Both the position numbers and the translations under genes were made by a program. A stretch of DNA of 48,609 nt from contig CAIUGE010000109.1 of NCBI GenBank assembly GCA_903898645.1, positions 1-48,609 on the forward strand, given 5' to 3'. The DNA is from Oligoflexia bacterium (GTDB lineage Bacteria > Bdellovibrionota > UBA1018). Positions 42,602 through 48,609 of the stretch are shown piece by piece (position 1 is the stretch's first letter; every line of letters begins with the position of its first letter). The notes below the pieces were generated by a model that was not told the origin of the DNA, ran no database searches, and saw only the letters and a list, made by a program, of their open reading frames with translations.

Positions 42602-44281
42602 ATGAATATGCAAAATACAAAAAAAGAAGCCCCATGGAGCAAAACCCTAAAAATCATCGCTCTATGCGCACTAGCTCTAGCGTTTTTCTATCTCATGATG
42701 AGACCCTATTTGTTGTGCGGCTTTTATGATGACGATGCTCCAAATAGCTCGCAGGCAGCCTATCTCCGCCTGAATAAGATATCGTCTCTAGAATTTTTCC
42801 TGCACCACAACAGAGACTGGCTGAATCACTCCGGCAGAATATACCCAATAGCCCTTTTACAAGACATTTTCTTCAAGAACCTGAATTCACTCCGATTGTA
42901 CCGTGACGCTCACGTTTTCATGGTTTTTGTTAATCTGGCCTGTTTTTTTCTGACACTGAAGCAATGGGGCAGGAATATCTATTTTTCACTACTCGCAACA
43001 ATACTTGTCCTCACTCTCTTTCAAGCCAGAACCTACCACGACCCTATAACCTCATTTTGCGCACTCTTGCAAACAGTTTTTTTATTTGGGGCACTTTCGA
43101 TATATTATACCAATAAGTTTATTTCTAAAAATTCCATATGGTCCCTGTCGGCCTCAGCTTTATGCTACGCCTTTGTGCTCTTAACCTACGAAGTAGGCCT
43201 AAGCTTTCTGCCGGTTATTCTTGCAATACTCTATTTAAACACTACATCAAAAAAAGAATGCTTCTATGCATCATCTCCGTTTATTGTTATCACAGCCGCG
43301 TATTTAGGGGCCACGAAGTACTTTAGATTGCATTCAGGAATGAGTTACGACGCGATACAGCTTGGCTCTATAGCAAGATTTTTTAGCACTTTTAAATGCC
43401 AGGTTTTTGCGGCACTGCCATTAAATTTTTTCTTCAACATGAAGAACGAGCACTGGTTTAACTGGAAATCTTTCTCAGCGGACCTGGTCCACGGCAGAAG
43501 TATTGCTCTTTTTATAATTGGTTTTTGCCTGTTCTTTTTCGTTATCAACAAATTGCAACGTTCGTCACGAATTCCTAGCCAAGTTATCATGATATTTTCA
43601 GCGCTCATGCTTCTTATCCCTTCTATGTTTCCGGCCATCAGCAGAAAGTACCAGGTAGAACTCCGACCTGGACTAGGCTACCATCCCGTGTATCTAGCGT
43701 ATTTCGGCGTAGCAGCATTCATCGCATTACTAGTCTACATATGCATTCGACTTCTTGCGCATAGCAAGAACACCACTATCAACAAGATGATATGCTGCAT
43801 CTTTGCCGCTCTTTTCTCAGTAGTTGCTGTCATCAACGTCAATGTCAACTACATGGTTGTACGCGCCCAGAATCTTGGATGGATGGCAGAGCGCGTTGCA
43901 CTCGAGAAAGCCCTCCACAAGGGCCTGTTCTCCGAGATTAAGGACGATAGCATCATTATTTCAGATACGTCTTTTTATTGGCTAAATTCGGCATTCATAT
44001 TCGGCATAACAGGAAAGAGGCTGTATGTTATTGCAGAAAAAAGCAGCATCTTCCCGTTGCCGACAGGGCTAGCTGCGAACAAGCCTGACAACATAAACCC
44101 TTTAACAAATGCGCAATTTGAAAGTCCTTTTGAAATTCATTTCCAAAAAGGAAACGTATTTTTATTAGCTTTTAACAACCCAGAAACACAGACTCGATCG
44201 ATCTCTGTGTGCCCAATTACCAAAATGTCCCCTCAGTCTACATTTGAGACAGGCCCAAAGTGTTATGTTGCTTCAGATTAG
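42602..44281 (+). CDS. Multipass membrane protein, possible GT-C glycosyltransferase
   Basis: A 559-aa protein with a first hydrophobic helix (about 15-35) followed at once by FYDDDAPNSS in the first extracytoplasmic loop, the place of the catalytic acidic residue in GT-C enzymes. About nine or ten further hydrophobic segments follow, then a C-terminal soluble part of about 120 residues (from GWMAERVALEKALHKG). It is not closely similar to the other two GT-C-like proteins here. The ATG at 42602 has a weak ribosome binding site (GAAAG). A role in O-antigen or lipid glycosylation is inferred only from topology and neighbours. Confidence 0.5.
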   Translation: MNMQNTKKEAPWSKTLKIIALCALALAFFYLMMRPYLLCGFYDDDAPNSSQAAYLRLNKISSLEFFLHHNRDWLNHSGRIYPIALLQDIFFKNLNSLRLYRDAHVFMVFVNLACFFLTLKQWGRNIYFSLLATILVLTLFQARTYHDPITSFCALLQTVFLFGALSIYYTNKFISKNSIWSLSASALCYAFVLLTYEVGLSFLPVILAILYLNTTSKKECFYASSPFIVITAAYLGATKYFRLHSGMSYDAIQLGSIARFFSTFKCQVFAALPLNFFFNMKNEHWFNWKSFSADLVHGRSIALFIIGFCLFFFVINKLQRSSRIPSQVIMIFSALMLLIPSMFPAISRKYQVELRPGLGYHPVYLAYFGVAAFIALLVYICIRLLAHSKNTTINKMICCIFAALFSVVAVINVNVNYMVVRAQNLGWMAERVALEKALHKGLFSEIKDDSIIISDTSFYWLNSAFIFGITGKRLYVIAEKSSIFPLPTGLAANKPDNINPLTNAQFESPFEIHFQKGNVFLLAFNNPETQTRSISVCPITKMSPQSTFETGPKCYVASD

Positions 44282-44316
44282 AGATGCACTCAAAGACTCC
44301 TGCAGACCAAGAGGGA

Positions 44317-44742
44317 TCACTCCACAAAACGACCGATCAAACCCTCTCCCACGAGCTTCTGCTCCCATCCTCGCATGACTCGAGCTTCCTTGAACCCCAG
44401 CTCATGATCAAATCCCAATAAGTGCAATATGCCATGCACTAAGAGGACATCCAGCTCCTGACGCACAGTATGGTGCTTCGCCTGTCTCACAAGCACCGTG
44501 TTACAAATTGCAAGCGACCCCAAAATCCCAAATGCCGACGGAAAGCTCAGCACATCCGTTGGCTGATCCTTGTTCCGCCATGTCCGGTTTAGTGTCTGCA
44601 TGCGGCGTGACCCAACAATGATCACATCAACAATCCATGGCCCTTGATACAAACACCCCAAAGCAGGGTAAGCCTGCATCTTTTTTACCCAGAAAATGAT
44701 TCTTTTTTCAGCGACTTGCTGCAGATCTTTACATAGATACAT
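44317..44742 (-). CDS. ybeY: Endoribonuclease YbeY
   Basis: A 141-aa zinc-dependent RNase needed for 16S rRNA 3' end maturation and ribosome quality control. The metal site is HGILHLLGFDHE, the HxxxHxxxxxH motif of the family; TDVLSFPSAFGILGSLAIC is the other typical block. Start ATG 44742 has a GAGGAG ribosome binding site 6 nt upstream, while the frame's further extension to 44856 overlaps the coding start of the divergent mazG-coaE and is rejected. It ends 35 bp from the convergent membrane gene. Its promoter must lie within the mazG end of the divergent neighbour. Confidence 0.92.
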   Translation of the reverse strand: MYLCKDLQQVAEKRIIFWVKKMQAYPALGCLYQGPWIVDVIIVGSRRMQTLNRTWRNKDQPTDVLSFPSAFGILGSLAICNTVLVRQAKHHTVRQELDVLLVHGILHLLGFDHELGFKEARVMRGWEQKLVGEGLIGRFVE

Positions 44743-44758
44743 GGCATACTCCTCGGCA

Positions 44759-46045
44759 ATGGAACATAGTCTTTTAAAAACAATTGCACAACTCCGTGCA
44801 CCAGGCGGATGCCCTTGGGACCGAAAACAAACCCATGCATCCTTACGTCCATACATTATTGAAGAAGCCTACGAGCTCCTCGATGTGCTCGATGAGGAAG
44901 CGCAAGGAAGACGCAACGATGAAGCCCTCCAAGAAGAGCTCGGTGACGTCCTCATGCAGGTACTCCTGCATGCCGCTATAGCCGAAGAAGAAGGTCGTTT
45001 CTCTTTCCTGGATATTGCCCGCACATTGAACGAAAAACTCATCCGGCGCCATCCTCACGTCTTTGGCGAGCTCAAAGCGACAAATGCTGACGAGGTAGGC
45101 GAGATCTGGGAAAAACAAAAAAAAGCGGAAAAAAAAACGACACTCGCAACTTCTCTGTCAGGCGTACCACGTCATCTACCAGCACTTCTTCGTGCCGGCC
45201 GTATGCTTGAAAAAACTGCACATGCAGGCTACATGCCCCCATCCGATTCACTCATGAAAATTGAAGAAGAACTCGGCGAGGTTCGTGCAGAACTCGCTCA
45301 AAACAATCATGCTGGCCTCACGCATGAAATTGGAGACCTCCTCTTCAGTGTCTGCAACCTCGCCCACGCAGTCAAAGTGCCCCCCGAAGATGCTCTTCGT
45401 CAAACACTGGCACGCTTCCATAAACGTATGACTCATATAGAGCGCGTCAAAGATCAACAAAATGCATGGGAAATATGGAAAAAGATCGAAAAACTGACTA
45501 TCTGGGGTATCACAGGCCCCATAGCTTCAGGCAAATCCCACTTCAGTAGCTGGCTTACACGCGATGGCTACCAAGTACTTCGAGCTGATTCAATTGGTCA
45601 CGATCTCCTCGCGCAACCTGAGCAGCAAGACTTTCTGATGCAGCATTTTGGCACTCAGGATCGCAGCATACTCCGTGAACGCATCGCCCACGACCCTCAA
45701 GCACGCAGCCTCCTCGAATCATGGATGCATCCACGTATTTATACAGAAACTACCCGCCGCTTAGCAGAACTTACAGGCGTAGTCTTCTATGAAAGCGCCC
45801 TTTTACCCTATGTACCCGACTTACTCCCTTTTGCCGGCATTATTCTGATGACAGCAACTCCTGAGATCCGCAAAAAAAGACTTATTGCACGTGATGGCTC
45901 AGCCTCTCAAGCTCTTTTTGACGCACAGCCATCAAGTGAAGCCTATGCACGCATTGCACATACCACAATTGACACATCTGCAGAACTACAAGAATCCCAC
46001 TATAAGGCTTTTCTTGACTCGTGCATTGTATCTCGATTGCAATAA
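44759..46045 (+). CDS. MazG-CoaE fusion: nucleotide pyrophosphohydrolase and dephospho-CoA kinase
   Basis: One uninterrupted 428-aa frame joins two enzymes. Residues 1-245 are a full two-repeat MazG: LRAPGGCPWDRKQTHASL, metal-binding EEAYE at 35-39 and EELGD at 59-63, second repeat EEELGE and HEIGD at about 169-193. MazG hydrolyses nucleoside triphosphates to monophosphates. Right after NAWEIWKKIEKL begins a dephospho-CoA kinase with P-loop GPIASGKS at 253-260, RADSIGHDLL, ILRERIAHDP, MHPRIY and the RKKRLIARDG lid region. CoaE makes CoA, the last step of its synthesis. ATG 44759 is chosen because it matches the MazG N-terminus; ATG 44741 is possible. No clear ribosome binding site. It is divergent from ybeY, 16 bp apart. 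Confidence 0.88.
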   Translation: MEHSLLKTIAQLRAPGGCPWDRKQTHASLRPYIIEEAYELLDVLDEEAQGRRNDEALQEELGDVLMQVLLHAAIAEEEGRFSFLDIARTLNEKLIRRHPHVFGELKATNADEVGEIWEKQKKAEKKTTLATSLSGVPRHLPALLRAGRMLEKTAHAGYMPPSDSLMKIEEELGEVRAELAQNNHAGLTHEIGDLLFSVCNLAHAVKVPPEDALRQTLARFHKRMTHIERVKDQQNAWEIWKKIEKLTIWGITGPIASGKSHFSSWLTRDGYQVLRADSIGHDLLAQPEQQDFLMQHFGTQDRSILRERIAHDPQARSLLESWMHPRIYTETTRRLAELTGVVFYESALLPYVPDLLPFAGIILMTATPEIRKKRLIARDGSASQALFDAQPSSEAYARIAHTTIDTSAELQESHYKAFLDSCIVSRLQ

Positions 46046-46070
46046 TGCTACATCCCCAACAGGAGATCTC

Positions 46071-46868
46071 ATGTTCTTACTACTCATACTGCTCACAGGA
46101 TGCAATCTCACAGGCTTCATCGATCAGCCCTCAAATAATGACCAGTATCTATCAAAGGCTCAAGCATGTATCGATGCTGGCAATTTAGCCTGCGCAACAC
46201 ACTACTACGGAATAGCATCGACAACAGACAACATCATCATGGGACGCATATATACGGCACTTGCTACAGTAGGCATCACAGAATATGCATTCCTCGAAGC
46301 AACAATGAATCATGGAAATAGCATAGGGAGCCTCATCACAAACCTTGCTAACACTATAGGCTCAAAAGGCACTGCAACAACACGACTCAACCTCGTAAAA
46401 ACCTACTCCCAGTATACCAAAATATCTAATCAAACCCGCGAAGGTTTTGCTCGCTTCATCATGGCTCTTGGCATACTCAGTAACCTTTTAGCAGAAATCT
46501 CATCATCGCCTGGCAATCTGAAACAATCAGATCTTGTCACCAACCCCTCTTTATGCCTCACAGCACTGAACGCACTCAATGCTATAAACATCAATAGCTA
46601 CTGCGCAGGTCCATCTCACAGCAACCTCATCGTAGGCACATCTATCACAAGTATATCGACTAGCGAATTTCAAGGAGTTCCAACACTGTTTATGATCAAT
46701 ACCGCAATTACTGAACTTGAAATTGCCCTGAGCATTATTGGCTCATTCGGATCCCTCGGCTCTCAAAGCACAAGCTTTGTCAACATTTTGTCCACAGCTG
46801 CATCATCCATAACAACCGATGACGCAACCTATCGCGGCGCACTCATTAAAAACGGGATAGGCATATGA
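46071..46868 (+). CDS. Predicted lipoprotein (265 aa), TPR-like start
   Basis: MFLLLILLTGCNLTG gives a very short signal with a clean lipobox (LTGC). The ATG at 46071 follows AGGAGA by 4 nt; the frame runs back into coaE but that extension is not needed. After the Cys, residues YLSKAQACIDAGNLACATHYYG look like one TPR-type helix pair. The remainder is a helical Ala/Ile/Ser-rich sequence without a recognised family. It ends with a 4-nt ATGA overlap with the outer-membrane protein gene, so the two are probably made together. Confidence 0.75.
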   Translation: MFLLLILLTGCNLTGFIDQPSNNDQYLSKAQACIDAGNLACATHYYGIASTTDNIIMGRIYTALATVGITEYAFLEATMNHGNSIGSLITNLANTIGSKGTATTRLNLVKTYSQYTKISNQTREGFARFIMALGILSNLLAEISSSPGNLKQSDLVTNPSLCLTALNALNAININSYCAGPSHSNLIVGTSITSISTSEFQGVPTLFMINTAITELEIALSIIGSFGSLGSQSTSFVNILSTAASSITTDDATYRGALIKNGIGI

Positions 46869-47902
46869 TTCTTTTCCTTATAACTATTGCCCAAGCAGAA
46901 ATTTTGCGTCCCTTCAGCAGTGCTCGTAGCGCTGGCCAAGGGAGCGTCATCATCACAACTGGCCTCTATGAAGAAAACTTCTATTATAATCCAGCGCGCG
47001 TCCTTGCAAACCCAGAATCACGCTTCACCCTCATACAAATTGCGCCTGACATCTCAACAACAACACTCACAGATAGTCATGCTATCTCAGGCTCCCCTTC
47101 ACCCAAAACAATCCTCTCGTTGCTCGGCCACTACGAGCATGCTCGTATACAGACAACATTACCAAGCTACTACTATGTAGGCGAACAATGGGCCATGGCA
47201 ATCGGGCTCCTCGCAAGTGGCGAAGTTAACGGATCACTGCACAATTCTTATGCAATTGATGGCGTTGGCCTTGGGGATGCCGCTTTCGCATTGAGCTTTG
47301 CGCATAAACTCCTTCACGACCAGGCAAGACTTGGAGTCAACATCAGGTATAACGGTCGTATGCTTTTTTCCGATAAAGTCGAGGCAACCGATTATTTCAG
47401 CGGCCAATCACTCAGTGCCCTTGGCTCAAAAACCTTTACTGGACTCCTTGATGCAGATATCGGAGCCACTGCTATCATCACCTCCTTCAACGACTGGGAA
47501 TTGACAGGAGCCCTCGTCCTATCCGACATCCTTGCACCACCCCTCAACAAATCACTTCCTACAAGTCAACCTTTTTCTACCAGCATGGGAGTCGCCTTGC
47601 GCCATGAACCAACACTTATCCGCGCCCTTCATGCCACCACCTTCGCAGTTGAACTACGCGATATCGGCAACAACGGCTCAGGCAGCTTCTTTCGGCTCCT
47701 TCATTTCGGAGCAGAGACGCATGTCTGGAATAAGCATATTGCATTCCGAGCTGGCATCAATCAAGGCTACCTCACAGCAGGCATCGGCCTTTCACTCTTG
47801 CCCTTGACTATTGACATCGCGACCTATGGTGAAGAAATAGCACTCAATACCGGCACCCAAGAAGACAGGCGCATTATGTTCAGTCTCGGTCTCCATATTT
47901 AA
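46865..47902 (+). CDS. Predicted outer-membrane beta-barrel protein
   Basis: A 345-aa protein with a short N-terminal signal (MILFLITIAQA, cleaved near AQA). YEENFYYNPARVLANPESRF carries the YNPA motif seen near the start of PorV/TraF-like and FadL-like barrels. The rest alternates short amphipathic strands with turns and ends in an aromatic/hydrophobic strand (RRIMFSLGLHI), as barrels do for insertion by BamA. It overlaps the lipoprotein gene by 4 nt and is followed after 44 bp by another lipoprotein. A transport or secretion-accessory role is inferred only. Confidence 0.7.
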   Translation: MILFLITIAQAEILRPFSSARSAGQGSVIITTGLYEENFYYNPARVLANPESRFTLIQIAPDISTTTLTDSHAISGSPSPKTILSLLGHYEHARIQTTLPSYYYVGEQWAMAIGLLASGEVNGSLHNSYAIDGVGLGDAAFALSFAHKLLHDQARLGVNIRYNGRMLFSDKVEATDYFSGQSLSALGSKTFTGLLDADIGATAIITSFNDWELTGALVLSDILAPPLNKSLPTSQPFSTSMGVALRHEPTLIRALHATTFAVELRDIGNNGSGSFFRLLHFGAETHVWNKHIAFRAGINQGYLTAGIGLSLLPLTIDIATYGEEIALNTGTQEDRRIMFSLGLHI

Positions 47903-47946
47903 AACTGGAACAGTTCGTGCACAAGTCTCCTCCGGAGGCTTTGTTT

Positions 47947-48432
47947 ATGAAAACTTTTCTCGCTCTTACATTTCTTACTGCATGCGGATCGGCACCTGCA
48001 CCAGCAGTACCTCAATCTACTATAAATGCAGCTACAACCACAGCTGCTACGACGCAAACAGTCCTTAATGGCGTGTGGCACCTCAATACTTTCTATTGCC
48101 CAAACGATAGCAGCCAGCCATTGACAGTATCTATCTCAACAACTGGCTCAAAAATAATGACTATCAATGGTGCAACCGGAACCATCACGCGCCAAACAAC
48201 AAAATGCACGCAAACCTACCCTATCAAGGTAGCTACACCTACAACAGGCTATGCCTTCATAGCACAAACCACCATTCAATCAGACACCCCTCCCCAATGC
48301 TCGATTGATAAAGATCTAGTCAATATACCGCTCCAGTACCTCTACACAATCAATGGAAATACACTCACCATGATCGGACAGGACCCTAACGTTTGCGGAG
48401 GCGTATCAGCAAAACTTATATTCTCTAAATGA
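47947..48432 (+). CDS. Small predicted lipoprotein (161 aa)
   Basis: MKTFLALTFLTACGSAPAP has a lipobox (LTAC), then a Pro/Ala/Thr-rich linker to about residue 37, then a compact beta-rich domain starting NGVWHLNTFYC, with five Cys that could form disulfides. The GGAGG ribosome binding site is 8 nt upstream of ATG 47947; the frame's 10-codon extension to 47917 is rejected. The lipocalin-like opening (G-x-W) is suggestive but not enough to name a family. It is the last gene of the plus-strand run. Confidence 0.75.
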   Translation: MKTFLALTFLTACGSAPAPAVPQSTINAATTTAATTQTVLNGVWHLNTFYCPNDSSQPLTVSISTTGSKIMTINGATGTITRQTTKCTQTYPIKVATPTTGYAFIAQTTIQSDTPPQCSIDKDLVNIPLQYLYTINGNTLTMIGQDPNVCGGVSAKLIFSK

Positions 48433-48525
48433 GAAAACTGCACAATTATCGCAATCCTTCTTCCTCGAGGAGCATGTCCCATTTTTAGTTGATGCTAAGT
48501 TTTATAGTAGCTCCCACATCCATAT

Positions 48526-48609
48526 TCATGCGGCCAAAGAGACCCATTCCTGATTCTGTCTTTCTCTCTCCAGCTCGATATTTTCGATCACCTCTTTGAT
48601 TTGTCGGAA
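48526..48609 (-). CDS. Possible 3' end of a gene entering from the right edge
   Basis: On the minus strand the frame from the window edge to TGA at 48528-48526 encodes 27 residues (FRQIKEVIENIELERERQNQ, then EWVSLAA), a charged, helix-forming, coiled-coil-like sequence. It is too short to identify. The region between it and the lipoprotein gene (48433-48525) shows no other feature. Confidence 0.3.
   Translation of the reverse strand, partial: FRQIKEVIENIELERERQNQEWVSLAA

Noticed and set aside
48466-48482. Palindrome TCCTCGAGGA as a terminator after the last lipoprotein
   Set aside because: A 10-nt palindrome cannot form a stable stem with a loop, and no T run follows directly.

Overview
The window looks like a piece of chromosome from a Gram-negative (diderm) bacterium. 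It encodes lipoproteins with lipoboxes, a predicted outer-membrane barrel, an RND/MMPL transporter, and a long series of nucleotide-sugar and glycosyltransferase genes of the LPS O-antigen/capsule type. The housekeeping genes ung, prfB, ybeY, mazG-coaE and tRNA-Asp argue for chromosome rather than plasmid or phage. Very large lipoproteins with He_PIG and NHL repeats are a style I associate with Bdellovibrionota/Oligoflexia-like and other former deltaproteobacterial lineages. That placement is an inference and could be wrong.

Layout. (a) 0.4-4.1 kb, + strand: a tightly overlapping run of uracil-DNA glycosylase, a GT4 glycosyltransferase (TTG start), a SUV3-type RNA helicase with a C-terminal zinc ribbon, and a GtrA-like membrane protein. 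It runs tail to tail, with a 113-bp overlap, into (b) 4.0-17.9 kb, - strand: a 999-aa NHL/He_PIG lipoprotein, a 2296-aa lipoprotein of about 23 He_PIG repeats, a 55-aa single-TM protein, a hotdog thioesterase, an RND/MMPL exporter and an SRPBCC protein. (c) 18.0-18.7 kb, +: two small pilin-like/TadE-like proteins. (d) 18.7-24.4 kb, -: a galactofuranose module (Glf mutase, GlfT1-like and GlfT2-like transferases) behind a GT-C-like membrane protein. (e) 24.7-25.6 kb, -: a trypsin-like gene broken by a frameshift and lacking the catalytic His.

(f) 25.8-32.2 kb: a nucleotide-sugar island. A HAD phosphatase (-) diverges from a split transketolase plus RfbH (+), which converge on RfbG, RfbF and GmhA (-). 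RfbF, RfbG and RfbH make CDP-glucose, CDP-4-keto-6-deoxyglucose and a CDP-3,6-dideoxy-4-keto-hexose. GmhA makes a heptose phosphate from sedoheptulose 7-phosphate, a normal transketolase product. The split transketolase may either feed GmhA or add a two-carbon branch to the dideoxy sugar; the second idea is the most exciting hypothesis here. (g) 32.2-37.5 kb, -: a tandemly duplicated pair of glycosyltransferase genes. (h) 37.5-39.7 kb, -: tRNA-Asp(GTC), an acyltransferase, and prfB with the classical CTTTGAC +1 programmed frameshift. (i) 40.0-44.3 kb, +: two further multipass GT-C-like proteins, the first a paralogue of the one in (d). (j) 44.3-48.4 kb: ybeY (-), back to back with an unusual single-ORF MazG-CoaE fusion (+), then a lipoprotein / outer-membrane protein / lipoprotein cassette. 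The fragment ends in the 3' end of a possible - strand gene.

Together the genes mostly serve the cell envelope: synthesis of unusual sugars (galactofuranose, a 3,6-dideoxyhexose, heptose), their transfer and membrane handling, and display of large repeat lipoproteins. All positions come from reading the sequence. No database search was run, so family names rest on recognised motifs.
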